Positions 25,319-36,296 of a stretch of DNA of 37,638 nucleotides are shown in pieces; the first letter of the stretch is position 1, and each line of letters starts with the position of its first letter. The position numbers and the translations under genes are program-made. Source of the stretch: Oscillospiraceae bacterium (GTDB lineage: Bacteria; Bacillota; Clostridia; Oscillospirales; Oscillospiraceae); NCBI GenBank assembly GCA_017501355.1, contig JAFVXA010000042.1:1-37638 (forward strand), read 5' to 3'. The notes under the pieces are model-generated. The model did not search any database, was not told the origin of the DNA, and was given only the letters and a program-made list of their open reading frames with translations.

Positions 25319-26692
25319 TCAGTTCTTTACGGGATAGTACTGGTCCACCATTTCCTGCTTGATACGCTTGAGCTCTGCCTTGGGCAGGATGCTCAGCAGA
25401 TCCCAGCCGAGATCCAGCGTTTCCATGACGCTGCGGTTTTCCTCACCGCCCTGAGAGACATAGCGCTTCTCAAACTCGTCGGCGAACTTGGCATACAGCA
25501 GATCCATGGGGCTCAGTGCCGCTTCGCCCAGAATGGTCATCAGTTCCTTCGCTTCCTTGCCGGAGGCATAGGCGGCAAAGAGCTGGTTCATGGTGGGGGC
25601 ATGATCCTCACGGGTCTTGCCCTTGCCCACGCCCTTATCCTTCAGACGGGAAAGAGACGGCAGCACATCCACGGGAGGCAGGATGCCTCTGCGGTACAGC
25701 TCGCGGGAGAGGATGATCTGACCCTCGGTGATATAGCCGGTCAGGTCGGGGATGGGATGGGTCTTGTCGTCCTCAGGCATGGTCAGAATGGGGATCATGG
25801 TAATGGAGCCCTCCTGCCCCAGCTTGCGACCTGCGCGCTCATACATGGTGGCAAGGTCGGTGTAGAGATAGCCGGGATAGCCGCGGCGGCCGGGGACTTC
25901 CTTGCGGGCTGCGGAGACCTCTCGCAGAGCCTCCGCATAGTTGGTGATATCGGTGAGGATGACGAGAACGTGCATCCCCTTTTCAAAGGCAAGATACTCT
26001 GCCGCCGTCAGCGCCATACGGGGGGTAGCGATACGCTCAACGGCCGGGTCGTTTGCAAGATTCGTGAACAGCACCGTGCGGTCGATAGCGCCGGTGCGGC
26101 GGAAGTCGGAAATGAAGAACTCCGCTTCCTCAAAGGTGATGCCGATGGCGGCAAAGACCACGGCGAATTTGCTGTCACCATCCAGCACCTTTGCCTGACG
26201 GGCGATCTGCGCCGCAAGCTGGGCGTGGGGCAGACCGGAACCGGAGAAGATGGGCAGCTTCTGACCACGGACGAGGGTATTCAGACCGTCGATACTGGAA
26301 ATGCCGGTCTGGATAAACTCGTTGGGGTAGTCACGGGCTGCGGGGTTCATGGGCAGACCATTGATATCCAGATGCTTCTCCGCAAGGATGGCAGGACCTC
26401 CGTCGATGGGCTGACCCATGCCGTTAAAGACGCGACCCAGCATATCCTCACTCACCGCCAGCTCCAGCGGGTGACCGAGGAAACGGATCTTGGAGTCCTT
26501 CAGATTGATGCCCGCAGAGCTTTCAAACAGCTGCACAACAGCCTTGTCGCCGTTGACTTCCAGCACCTTGCAGCGGCGGGTGGTACCATCGGGCAGCTCG
26601 ATCTCGGCAAGCTCGTCATAGGTGACGCCGCTGACCTGCTCCACCACCATCAGAGGACCGGAGATCTCATGTATGGTACGATATTCTTTCAT
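25319..26692 (-). CDS. ntpB: V-type ATPase subunit B (non-catalytic)
   Basis: This 457-residue regulatory nucleotide-binding-like subunit of the V1 head alternates with A. The N-terminal beta-barrel has [15 protein letters not shown]; the central domain has [31 protein letters not shown] and lacks a classical P-loop (GSGLPHAQ instead of GxxxxGKT), as in all B subunits. [20 protein letters not shown] and [19 protein letters not shown] follow. Its ATG overlaps the ntpA stop as ATGA. The length is normal. Confidence 0.97.
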   Translation of the reverse strand: MKEYRTIHEISGPLMVVEQVSGVTYDELAEIELPDGTTRRCKVLEVNGDKAVVQLFESSAGINLKDSKIRFLGHPLELAVSEDMLGRVFNGMGQPIDGGPAILAEKHLDINGLPMNPAARDYPNEFIQTGISSIDGLNTLVRGQKLPIFSGSGLPHAQLAAQIARQAKVLDGDSKFAVVFAAIGITFEEAEFFISDFRRTGAIDRTVLFTNLANDPAVERIATPRMALTAAEYLAFEKGMHVLVILTDITNYAEALREVSAARKEVPGRRGYPGYLYTDLATMYERAGRKLGQEGSITMIPILTMPEDDKTHPIPDLTGYITEGQIILSRELYRRGILPPVDVLPSLSRLKDKGVGKGKTREDHAPTMNQLFAAYASGKEAKELMTILGEAALSPMDLLYAKFADEFEKRYVSQGGEENRSVMETLDLGWDLLSILPKAELKRIKQEMVDQYYPVKN

Positions 26693-28464
26693 TCGATGTC
26701 ACCTGCTTTCTCTACGATCGCAGCGATCTCAGCTTCCATTTCGCGGCTGATGCCGTCATACACTGCCTCATATTCGTCCGCTGCGGCATACTTGGCGCGA
26801 CCGATCTTTTCCTTGGCGGGGATCGCCATGATCTGCTCCAGTTCTGCACCGCGGCGCACCGCTTCCCGGGCGAGACGGTCAAAGTCGAGGATCATGCTCA
26901 TCAGCTTCTTCTGGCGCTGGTGGCTGGAATAGGAATCCACATCCATAAAGGCGTTCTGCTGCAGGAAGTCCTCTCGCACCATCTTGGCGGTCTCCAGCGT
27001 CAGCTGGTCATTGGGACTCAGCGCATCCTTACCGACAAGCTGCACGATCTCCTGCAGGTTTGCCTCCTCCTGCAGCATACGCATGGCGGTGGCGCGACCC
27101 TGCATAAATTCGGGACCGAGATTTTCGTCGAACCAGCCCTTCGTGCCGTCGAGGTAGAGGGAATAGGAATTGAGCCAGTTGATGGCGGGGAAGTGACGGC
27201 GATAAGCAAGGGATGCGTCCAACGCCCAGAACACCTTGACAATACGCATGGTGCCCTGAGAGACGGGCTCAGACAGGTCGCCGCCGGGAGGGGAAACTGC
27301 GCCGACCGCGGTGAGGGAGCCACGGCGCTCGTCGCTGCCGATGCACTCCACCACGCCCGCACGCTCATAGAACTGGGCAAGGCGGGAGGCGAGGTAGGCG
27401 GGGTAGCCTTCTTCACCGGGCATTTCTTCCAGACGACCGCTCATCTCGCGGAGGGCTTCTGCCCAACGGGAGGTGGAGTCTGCGATCACTGCCACGTCAT
27501 AACCCATGTCGCGGAAATACTCCGCAATGGTGATACCGGTGTACACGGATGCCTCGCGGGCTGCCACGGGCATATCGGAGGTGTTGGCGATCAGCACCGT
27601 GCGCTTCATCAGAGATTCGCCGGTGCGGGGGTCCACCAGTTCGGGGAATTCACGCAGAACGTCGGTCATTTCGTTGCCGCGCTCGCCGCAGCCAATGTAG
27701 ATAACGATATCCACATCAGACCACTTGGCAAGCTGATGCTGCACCACAGTCTTGCCGCTGCCGAAGGGACCGGGCACGGCTGCCGTACCGCCCTTGGCAA
27801 TGGGGAACATGGTGTCGATCACGCGCTGACCGGTCTGCAGGGGACGGATGGGGGGATACTTCTTCTCGTAGGGGCGACCCACGCGGACAGGCCACTTCTG
27901 CACCATGGTCAGGGGCTTTTCCTCGCCCTTGTCCGTGGTAAGCTTGGCGATGCACTCCTCAATGGTATAGTCGCCCTCCTCTGCCACAAAGCTCAGCGTG
28001 CCGGCGAGCTTCACGGGGACCATGATCTTGTGCAGCACCACCGCAGTCTCCTGCACCGTACCCAAAACGTCGCCGCCGCGAACCTTGTCGCCCACCTTGG
28101 CAACGGGCACAAAGTGCCACTTCTTCTCACGGCTCAGTGCAGGTACCTCCACGCCGCGCTTGAGGTTCGCGCCGCAGGTTTTCATGATCTCCTCCAGCGG
28201 GCGCTGGATGCCGTCGTAAATGTTCTCAATGATACCGGGACCAAGCTCCACACTCAGCGGCGCACCCGTGGTCTCCACCACAGCGCCGGGACCGAGACCG
28301 GAGGTCTCCTCATACACCTGAATGGATGCCTGACCACCCGTCATATTCAGGATCTCACCGATGAGCCGCTGCTCACCCACGCGGACCACGTCCGCCATAT
28401 TCGCGTCTTCCAGACCCTCTGCAATGACCAGCGGGCCGGAGACCTTAATGATTTTACCGCTCAT
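26689..28464 (-). CDS. ntpA: V-type ATPase subunit A (catalytic)
   Basis: This 591-residue catalytic subunit hydrolyses ATP (or makes it) at the A/B interfaces. The P-loop [11 protein letters not shown] is near residue 230, the bulge domain typical of A subunits occupies about 115-190, and the family segments [20 protein letters not shown] (with the catalytic Glu), [13 protein letters not shown] and [13 protein letters not shown] follow. The length fits. The ATG follows AAGGAGAG. The gene lies 16 bases after the small F subunit and overlaps ntpB by four. Confidence 0.98.
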   Translation of the reverse strand: MSGKIIKVSGPLVIAEGLEDANMADVVRVGEQRLIGEILNMTGGQASIQVYEETSGLGPGAVVETTGAPLSVELGPGIIENIYDGIQRPLEEIMKTCGANLKRGVEVPALSREKKWHFVPVAKVGDKVRGGDVLGTVQETAVVLHKIMVPVKLAGTLSFVAEEGDYTIEECIAKLTTDKGEEKPLTMVQKWPVRVGRPYEKKYPPIRPLQTGQRVIDTMFPIAKGGTAAVPGPFGSGKTVVQHQLAKWSDVDIVIYIGCGERGNEMTDVLREFPELVDPRTGESLMKRTVLIANTSDMPVAAREASVYTGITIAEYFRDMGYDVAVIADSTSRWAEALREMSGRLEEMPGEEGYPAYLASRLAQFYERAGVVECIGSDERRGSLTAVGAVSPPGGDLSEPVSQGTMRIVKVFWALDASLAYRRHFPAINWLNSYSLYLDGTKGWFDENLGPEFMQGRATAMRMLQEEANLQEIVQLVGKDALSPNDQLTLETAKMVREDFLQQNAFMDVDSYSSHQRQKKLMSMILDFDRLAREAVRRGAELEQIMAIPAKEKIGRAKYAAADEYEAVYDGISREMEAEIAAIVEKAGDIE

Positions 28465-28480
28465 TTGACTCTCCTTTTCT

Positions 28481-28789
28481 TTAAGAGATGTCCGCGCCGA
28501 CGGCGCGTTCCACCGCGCTGCGGAGCTGCTCCTGCGCGATGCCGAGTTTTCCGCCCTTGCCGGGGATCAGGATCACCGCAGGGGAAATGCTCTCCTTGTA
28601 TTTTGCGATCTCGCCCAGCATCTGCTGCGCCAGATCTTCCGTCACATAAATGATGCTCGTATCTTCTCTTGCAAGACGGTGCAGCTCCTTCACTGCCGTT
28701 TCGCGGCTCTCCGCGAACACCGTCTCCAATCCCAGCGCACGGAACATCAGCACGCTCTCGCGCTCACCCAGAACCGCGATCTTAGACAT
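28481..28789 (-). CDS. ntpG: V-type ATPase subunit F (NtpG-type)
   Basis: This 102-residue Rossmann-like small subunit binds the central D shaft. It opens [20 protein letters not shown], contains [12 protein letters not shown] and ends in the flexible helix with [10 protein letters not shown], all family features. I start at the ATG at 28787-28789, which overlaps the end of ntpC by eight bases; a longer upstream frame would sit inside ntpC. In Enterococcus nomenclature this position, between C and A, is ntpG. Confidence 0.92.
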   Translation of the reverse strand: MSKIAVLGERESVLMFRALGLETVFAESRETAVKELHRLAREDTSIIYVTEDLAQQMLGEIAKYKESISPAVILIPGKGGKLGIAQEQLRSAVERAVGADIS

Positions 28790-29777
28790 AGCTCTCACGC
28801 ATCCTTTCCCGGATCTGATCCGGACGCATCCCGGCAAAGCGTCCGCCCATCAGAATGCGGATGTTGCTGAACTCCCGCTCTCTTGCGACAAAGTATGCCA
28901 GCACCGCCTCCGGTCCGAAGGGAACAAGTGCCGCATCCTGCAGATAGTGCATCAGCGCATTGTCGCAGGCCTTCTCGAAGAACATCACACCGCCGCCGTG
29001 GACTGCCTGTGCGATCTCCTCCACCGCGATGGCAAGGGGCGTACCCATGTAGGGCTCTGTCAGTGCGCCGTTTTCCACCGCCGCAAGAATGTGATCCACA
29101 TCCACTCTGCCGCCGGGGATCGCCGCCTCTGCCAGCATCTCCGCGCCCGCATACATACGCAGCACGCGCAGCAGTGCCTTCACATTTTCCGCGTCGATCA
29201 TCAGCCGCACATATTCGTCGATGAAGGGGCTCTCCATATCCGCTGCGAGCGCCGCCATTTCCGCAAAGCACGCGCGGTCCAGCGCAAAATCCGCCTTCTG
29301 GGGATCTCCCGCCGCAAAGAGCAGACGCCTTGCGTCCTTCACCGCTGCCGCCATGATCTCAGGCAGAGTGTCGTCCTCTTCCTCGCGGAGTCTGCGGGCG
29401 AAGTCCTGCTTTTCAAAGCGTCCGCCCTCCAGCAGCAAATGCTCCGCATCCATGCCTGCCGCTGCTGCCTTCAGCACCACCTTGACATTGTGATAGTCAT
29501 AGCGGATGCGGAAGAGATCCAGCAGTCGATCGTCCATGGAAAAGGCGGAGAAGTCCGCAAAGAGCTCCGCTCGTGCCTGCCGCACGGCGCTTTCCACTGC
29601 CGCAAGGCTGGGCTCTGCCACCGCATAGCCATGATCCTGCAGCACGCGGATGGCATCAGACAGCTCATGGGCATCCAGCATACGACCGTATTCCGTTTCT
29701 GTCAGCAGCTTTGCCTCCTGCGCGCGAACATAGGCGGAGACGCAGAGCCAGTCAACAGCTTTCAGTTTATTCGGCAA
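28782..29777 (-). CDS. ntpC: V-type ATPase subunit C (d-type, rotor cap)
   Basis: This 331-residue funnel-shaped helical protein links the shaft to the K ring. It is all helical; features include YVRAQEAKLLTETEYGRML near the start and RIRYDYHNVKVVLKA in the middle, both typical of the C/AC39 family. No ATG is available; the best start is TTG (29775-29777) with GGGAGG nine bases before it. It lies 27 bases after ntpE. Confidence 0.92.
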   Translation of the reverse strand: MPNKLKAVDWLCVSAYVRAQEAKLLTETEYGRMLDAHELSDAIRVLQDHGYAVAEPSLAAVESAVRQARAELFADFSAFSMDDRLLDLFRIRYDYHNVKVVLKAAAAGMDAEHLLLEGGRFEKQDFARRLREEEDDTLPEIMAAAVKDARRLLFAAGDPQKADFALDRACFAEMAALAADMESPFIDEYVRLMIDAENVKALLRVLRMYAGAEMLAEAAIPGGRVDVDHILAAVENGALTEPYMGTPLAIAVEEIAQAVHGGGVMFFEKACDNALMHYLQDAALVPFGPEAVLAYFVAREREFSNIRILMGGRFAGMRPDQIRERMRESYV

Positions 29778-29804
29778 AACAGCTCGCCTCCCTTTCCCTG
29801 CGGA

Positions 29805-30389
29805 TCACGCAAACAGGATCTCCGCGATTTCAGCTGCCATGCGCTGCCGCTTCTGTTCCATGGCGATCGCAAGGCTTCCGTTGATTTCCACATTTCCGTC
29901 ACGCAGGATCACACCATCGGTCTCCCGCGTTTCTCTGGCAAGGGTGAATTTTGCCCCCGCCTTCAGCGCGTTGGCACGCTGCACCACTTTTTCGCCGATC
30001 TTCTGTGCGGTTTCCGCGCTGAACAGCAGTTCCTCCCTGCCGCTTTCGCTTTCCTTTGCAGCAAAGCCCGCCAGCAGCTCTACCTGGGCATCTTCCTCCA
30101 GCGCCAGCAGCTTCTTCAGTGCCATGTCGAAGCACTCCTGCAGTACTTCCTGCTTGGCAGCGAGGGTCATCTGCCGTGCTTCCATTTCCACCGCGCTGAT
30201 CAGACGATTTTCATGCAGCTCCGCCGCCTCCGCATTCTGCTTGCGGCCAAGGCGCAGCTTCTCTGTCGCCTGTGCCTCCGCTTCGCTCGTGATGGTGGAT
30301 GCTTTCTTTTCTGCCTCCAGCAACAGCGCATCAATCTCCGCCTGTGCATCGTTTCGGATGCGCTGCGTGATTTTTTCGATACCGTTCAT
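29805..30389 (-). CDS. ntpE: V-type ATPase subunit E (peripheral stalk)
   Basis: This 194-residue stator subunit pairs with the small H/G-type subunit. The first 100 residues form a long charged helix (KITQRIRNDAQAEIDALLLE onward) and the C-terminal half is the globular head that binds V1, with VILRDGNVEINGSL (family pattern GG-v-x-x-x-x-x-g-x-i-x-v-d-N-s). The ATG follows AAGGGGG. It lies 22 bases after ntpK. Confidence 0.93.
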   Translation of the reverse strand: MNGIEKITQRIRNDAQAEIDALLLEAEKKASTITSEAEAQATEKLRLGRKQNAEAAELHENRLISAVEMEARQMTLAAKQEVLQECFDMALKKLLALEEDAQVELLAGFAAKESESGREELLFSAETAQKIGEKVVQRANALKAGAKFTLARETRETDGVILRDGNVEINGSLAIAMEQKRQRMAAEIAEILFA

Positions 30390-30411
30390 GGCTGTTCCCC
30401 CTTCTGTGGGA

Positions 30412-32828
<2,417 letters not shown>

Positions 32829-32831
32829 GTG

Positions 32832-33164
32832 TTACACCCCCTCTGCGAGGATCCTTTCCACAGCCGCTTCCTGCTTTGCTCTGGCACGCTCTTTCAGCAA
32901 GCGGCAGCTTTCCTCTGCCTTGGCGAGGATCTCCCTGCGGCTGGCTGCAGCATTCTCTTCTGCCTGCTGCAGCTGTGCCTGCCGTTCCTCCCGCAGCATC
33001 TTTTCTGCGGCGGCAAGGGTCGCCTGCGCCGCCTTTTCCGCTTCTGCGATCAGTTTCTGACCGCGGGCGCGGGCGGACAGCTTCTCCTCCTCCATCTGCG
33101 CTTCCGTTTCCCGGATGACCCGGATGCTCTCCTCCAGCATGGTTTTCACCGCCTTTTCCGGCAT
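32832..33164 (-). CDS. V-type ATPase subunit H/G (peripheral stalk coiled coil)
   Basis: This protein of about 110 residues is one uninterrupted charged coiled coil (KLIAEAEKAAQATLAAAEKM region, Ala/Glu/Lys-rich), the pattern of the small stator subunit (AtpH, NtpF in Enterococcus) that pairs with E. It is the first gene, as in E. hirae. I start at ATG 33162-33164; AAGGA lies 12 bases before it (long spacing). The other ATG, at 33237-33239, has no site and is only about ten bases from the expected transcription start. Confidence 0.82.
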   Translation of the reverse strand: MPEKAVKTMLEESIRVIRETEAQMEEEKLSARARGQKLIAEAEKAAQATLAAAEKMLREERQAQLQQAEENAAASRREILAKAEESCRLLKERARAKQEAAVERILAEGV

Positions 33165-33256
33165 CGGACGCTGTTTTCCTTCGATGCCAAATTTATCATC
33201 GTTTTTCTGATTTTTATGCAGCTTTTTGTATGGATGCATAGATTAATGTTATGTAC

Positions 33257-33286
33257 ATAATAGTCCAAAATAACCTCTCTTGTCAA
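33257..33286 (-). promoter_or_regulatory. ntp operon promoter
   Basis: TTGACA (33281-33286), an 18-base spacer and TATTAT (33257-33262) on the minus strand give a leader of roughly 85 bases before ntpH. No other feature is visible in 33287-33420. Together with the terminator at 33421-33468 this explains the 315-base gene-free stretch 33165-33479. Confidence 0.82.
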
Positions 33287-33420
33287 CCGCAGGCTTGTTA
33301 CTTTTGCAGCACCAAGCCCCTCCTTTTCTTCACAAAACAGGACTTTTTTTCCTCCAAAGCTGGATTTCCTTCTCTTTTCCCTGCATTTTTGCGACAAACA
33401 GCTGTCATTCTGCCGCGCAC

Positions 33421-33468
33421 AAAAATATATAAAAAGATGCGCCGCGACCATCGTCGCAGCGCATCTTT
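33421..33468 (-). terminator. terminator of the rpiB-glycosidase-like unit
   Basis: A 16-bp stem (33433-33448 with 33453-33468, one G-U) with a 4-base loop is followed on the minus strand by TTATATATTTTTG. It lies 11 bases after the stop. Confidence 0.88.
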
Positions 33469-33479
33469 CCCGTCTTTTT

Positions 33480-34487
33480 TCATCGCACTGTACAGCGTGC
33501 GCCCTCTGTGCCGTCAATGACCACCAGCTTCGTGGTCTCTGCACAGCCGCGCAGGGCGGTTTCCGCCGCAGCGGGATCTGCGGTGCGGACATAGAGCCGC
33601 AGTACATCCCCCAGCACTTCCTTCAGCTCCAGTCCCGCGGTCTCGTCACTGCCCGCAAGGAGCGTCCGCTCGTCGAGCACCAGACTCAGCCGCACGTGCT
33701 CACCGTCAAAGACCTTCGCCACAGCTCCCAAAAACTTTTCAATGGTCTTGCTTCGATCGACCTGCACCGGGGCGCTCTTGTGGAGCTTGCCCATGGTGGG
33801 GTAGCAGGCGTTTTCCAGCAGCACCTCGTCAAAGCCCAGCTCCACCAGCTCGGCGCAGAGGGCAACGAGATAGTCCTGTGCCGCTTCCTTGCCGGGATCG
33901 AGCCAATGGTTGTTGCTGTTGTCATACCAGATATAGCCGTTTTTCTGGCAAAGCCCCTTCCCCGCCATGTCCATGGCGGCAGCGGCACTGTCGCTGAAGC
34001 AGGAGATCCGCGCCACGGTGTAGACATCGTCGTTCAGCAGCACTTCCAGCTCCGCCCGGGAAAGGGCACCCGGATGGATGAGCTCTGCGGGGGCGGAGGC
34101 AAAGGCATAGTGCAGCATACCGTCCTTCTCTTTCAGACGGACGGAGACGGCATTGAAGCCCTCCGCAGTCCACCACTGCCCCTCGTCGCGGCGCAGGCGC
34201 AGGGTCTGCGCAGAGATCTCCACCGCGTGCATCTCATCCAGAAGATCCTGCGGCTCGTTAATGACAAGGGAGATATCTGGCAGCTCCCCGCTCCCATCTT
34301 CCTTCTCCTGCCGCGTTTCCTCGCTGACCCACGGCAGACGAAGGCTCATACCGCCGTCGCTCTCAAACTCCACATACTGGCTGATGGCAAGGTACGCCCC
34401 GCAGATCAGCAGAATCAGCACCATAGCAGCCACAGCCAACTTCCGCTTCAAGGGTACGCGACCCCGATAGCTCTGATATTTTGCCAC
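33480..34487 (-). CDS. membrane-anchored glycoside-hydrolase-like protein (DUF4015-like)
   Basis: This 335-residue protein has a basic N-terminus and one helix at about residues 15-36, which would anchor or export it. The rest resembles the putative glycoside hydrolase family DUF4015 (TIM barrel): NGYIWYDNSNNHWLDPGKEA, then DYLVALCAELVELGFDEVLL match its usual order. Where members usually read FDYxRFP, this one has LENACYP, so the acidic residue is changed and catalysis is uncertain. The start is GTG (34485-34487) with GGGGGG upstream. It lies 30 bases after rpiB, probably in one transcript. A cell-wall polysaccharide role is inferred. Confidence 0.7.
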   Translation of the reverse strand: MAKYQSYRGRVPLKRKLAVAAMVLILLICGAYLAISQYVEFESDGGMSLRLPWVSEETRQEKEDGSGELPDISLVINEPQDLLDEMHAVEISAQTLRLRRDEGQWWTAEGFNAVSVRLKEKDGMLHYAFASAPAELIHPGALSRAELEVLLNDDVYTVARISCFSDSAAAAMDMAGKGLCQKNGYIWYDNSNNHWLDPGKEAAQDYLVALCAELVELGFDEVLLENACYPTMGKLHKSAPVQVDRSKTIEKFLGAVAKVFDGEHVRLSLVLDERTLLAGSDETAGLELKEVLGDVLRLYVRTADPAAAETALRGCAETTKLVVIDGTEGARCTVR

Positions 34488-34517
34488 AAGACCGCCCCCC
34501 TTTCGTGTAAGCTGAAC

Positions 34518-34958
34518 TCAGCGGTTTTCGATCTCCATCATGCGATCCACGCGGCGCTGATGGCGACCACCTTCAAACTCGGTGCTAAGGAACACCTCCA
34601 CCATACGCTTTGCCACGTTCATGCCCACCATGCCCGCGCCGATGGCGATGACATTGGCATCGTTGTGACGGCGGGTCATTTCTGCGGACATCACATCGGG
34701 GCAGTGCGCGCAGCGAATGCCCTTGACCTTGTTGGCAGCAATGGAAATGCCGATACCGGTGGTGCAGACCACCACACCCTTTTCGCATTCGCCCTCTGCC
34801 ACTGCTCTTGCGGCAGCCTCGCCGAACTCGGGATAGTCGCAGCTGTCGGTGCTGTAGCAGCCGCAGTCCTTGACCTCGTGACCCAGCGTGGTCAGATATG
34901 CCTTCAGTTCTTCCTTCATGGCAAAGCCGCCATGATCACAACCCATTGCAATTTTCAT
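34518..34958 (-). CDS. rpiB: ribose-5-phosphate isomerase B
   Basis: This 146-residue enzyme interconverts ribose-5-phosphate and ribulose-5-phosphate in the pentose phosphate pathway. It begins MKIAMGCDHGGFAMKEELK, the family N-terminus. VVVCTTGIGISIAANK carries the catalytic Cys and the anion-binding loop, and CAHCPDVMSAEMTRRHNDAN follows. The start ATG 34956-34958 follows GGGAG; a longer frame of 13 codons has no site and an atypical sequence. Related allose/galactose isomerases look alike, but the length and the C-terminal RHQRRVD fit RpiB. Confidence 0.95.
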   Translation of the reverse strand: MKIAMGCDHGGFAMKEELKAYLTTLGHEVKDCGCYSTDSCDYPEFGEAAARAVAEGECEKGVVVCTTGIGISIAANKVKGIRCAHCPDVMSAEMTRRHNDANVIAIGAGMVGMNVAKRMVEVFLSTEFEGGRHQRRVDRMMEIENR

Positions 34959-34995
34959 TTCTGTTTTCTCCCTTTTCTTTGTGTGCTGATTTTTC

Positions 34996-35034
34996 ATTGA
35001 AAAACCTCATGCAGCGCAACCGCGCGCATAGGAG
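34996..35034 (-). terminator. dnaJ terminator
   Basis: A GC-rich stem with bulges (35006-35034, GAG/CTC, ATGC/GCAT and GCGC/GCGC pairings) is followed on the minus strand by GTTTTTC. It begins just after the dnaJ stop. As no clear promoter precedes rpiB (34959-35005), some readthrough into rpiB is likely. Confidence 0.65.
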
Positions 35035-35037
35035 ATT

Positions 35038-36177
35038 TTATTTCCAGAACTTTCTGAAGAAACCCTTCTCGTCCTCGTAGTTGCCCTCGCCAAGGCTCTC
35101 GCTGAATTCCTTCAGCTTCTGCTTCTGCTCCCGGGTGAGGTTGCGGGGGGTCTCAATGTACACCGTCACATACTGGTCACCGCGCCCTCTGCCGTGGAGC
35201 AGGGGGATGCCCTTGCCCTTGAGACGGAAGGTGGTGCCGCTCTGGGTGCCCTCGGGGAGGGTGTACTTGACTCTGCCGTCAATGGTGGGGATCTCCAGCT
35301 CCGCGCCGAGGACCGCCTGTGCAAAGGTGATGGGTGCTTCGCAGAGCACAGAGGTGCCGTCGCGGCGGAACAGATCATGGGGACGGACGGTGATGACGAT
35401 CAGCAGATCGCCGCTGGGACCGCCATTCTTGCCCGCATGACCCTGCCCGCGCAGGGAGATGGTCTGACCATCGTCGATACCTGCGGGAACGTCCACCTGA
35501 ATGGTCTTGCGCTTGCGCTCGTTTCCGGTGCCGTGGCAGTCCTTGCAGGGCTTGTGAATGATCTTGCCCTTGCCGCCGCAGTTGGGGCAGGGGGCAGAGG
35601 TGGAAAACACGCCCATGGGGGTCTGCTTGCGCTGCTGCACCACACCACGACCGCCGCAGGTGGGACAGACCTCAGGGGTCGTACCCGGCTCGCAGCCGGT
35701 GCCGCGGCAGCTGTCGCAGCTTTCCGTGCGCTCCACGGTGACCGCCTTCTTGCAGCCGAATGCCGCTTCCTCAAAGGTAAGGGTCAGCGCCATGCGGATG
35801 CTGTCGCCCCGCTGGGGCGCATTGGGGTTGGCACGGCTGCCGCCGCCAAAGCCGCCGCCGAAGAAGCTGCCGAAAATATCACCCAGATCGCCGAAGTCGA
35901 ATCCGCCAAAGCCGCCTGCACCTCCACCGGCACCTGCGCCGTAGCTGGGGTCCACGCCCGCGAAACCGAACTGATCATAGCGAGCCTTCTTCTCGGGATC
36001 GCCGAGGATCTCGTTGGCTTCGTTGATCTCCTTGAACTTCTCCTCGGCAGCCTTGTCGCCGGGGTTCAGATCGGGGTGATACTGACGCGCCATTTTCTTA
36101 TATGCTTTTTTGATGTCGTCAGTACTGGCGCCCTTCTGCAGCCCCAGTACCTCGTAATAATCTCTTTTATCAGCCAT
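35038..36177 (-). CDS. dnaJ: DnaJ (Hsp40) co-chaperone
   Basis: This 379-residue chaperone stimulates DnaK ATPase and delivers unfolded proteins. The J domain (residues 1-70) has the HPD motif in RQYHPDLNPGD. A long Gly/Phe-rich linker follows (about 75-115). The zinc domain holds four CxxCxGxG motifs (CDSCRGTG, CPTCGGRG, CPNCGGKG, CKDCHGTG), and a normal C-terminal substrate-binding domain comes after it. It lies 119 bases after dnaK; the start ATG has CGGAG upstream. Confidence 0.98.
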   Translation of the reverse strand: MADKRDYYEVLGLQKGASTDDIKKAYKKMARQYHPDLNPGDKAAEEKFKEINEANEILGDPEKKARYDQFGFAGVDPSYGAGAGGGAGGFGGFDFGDLGDIFGSFFGGGFGGGSRANPNAPQRGDSIRMALTLTFEEAAFGCKKAVTVERTESCDSCRGTGCEPGTTPEVCPTCGGRGVVQQRKQTPMGVFSTSAPCPNCGGKGKIIHKPCKDCHGTGNERKRKTIQVDVPAGIDDGQTISLRGQGHAGKNGGPSGDLLIVITVRPHDLFRRDGTSVLCEAPITFAQAVLGAELEIPTIDGRVKYTLPEGTQSGTTFRLKGKGIPLLHGRGRGDQYVTVYIETPRNLTREQKQKLKEFSESLGEGNYEDEKGFFRKFWK

Positions 36178-36198
36178 TTATATTCTCCGCTCATAGTT

Positions 36199-36271
36199 CC
36201 GTCTGCCGAAGCGGACGGGAATGGAAAGCGGCAAAGGAAGATCCCCGCTTTTTGCGGAAATCTTCCTGCCG
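36199..36271 (-). other. two hairpins between dnaK and dnaJ
   Basis: The first stem is 36236-36248 with 36254-36266 (13 bp, two G-U, loop AAAAA on the minus strand), extended outward by CGGCA/TGCCG across a small bulge and followed by TTTGCC. The second is 36199-36203 with 36214-36218 (CCGTC/GACGG). The first looks like a weak terminator, so it could lower dnaJ relative to dnaK or mark mRNA processing. Confidence 0.6.
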
Positions 36272-36296
36272 GTTAGCCCAACAGGAGTTGGACTGA

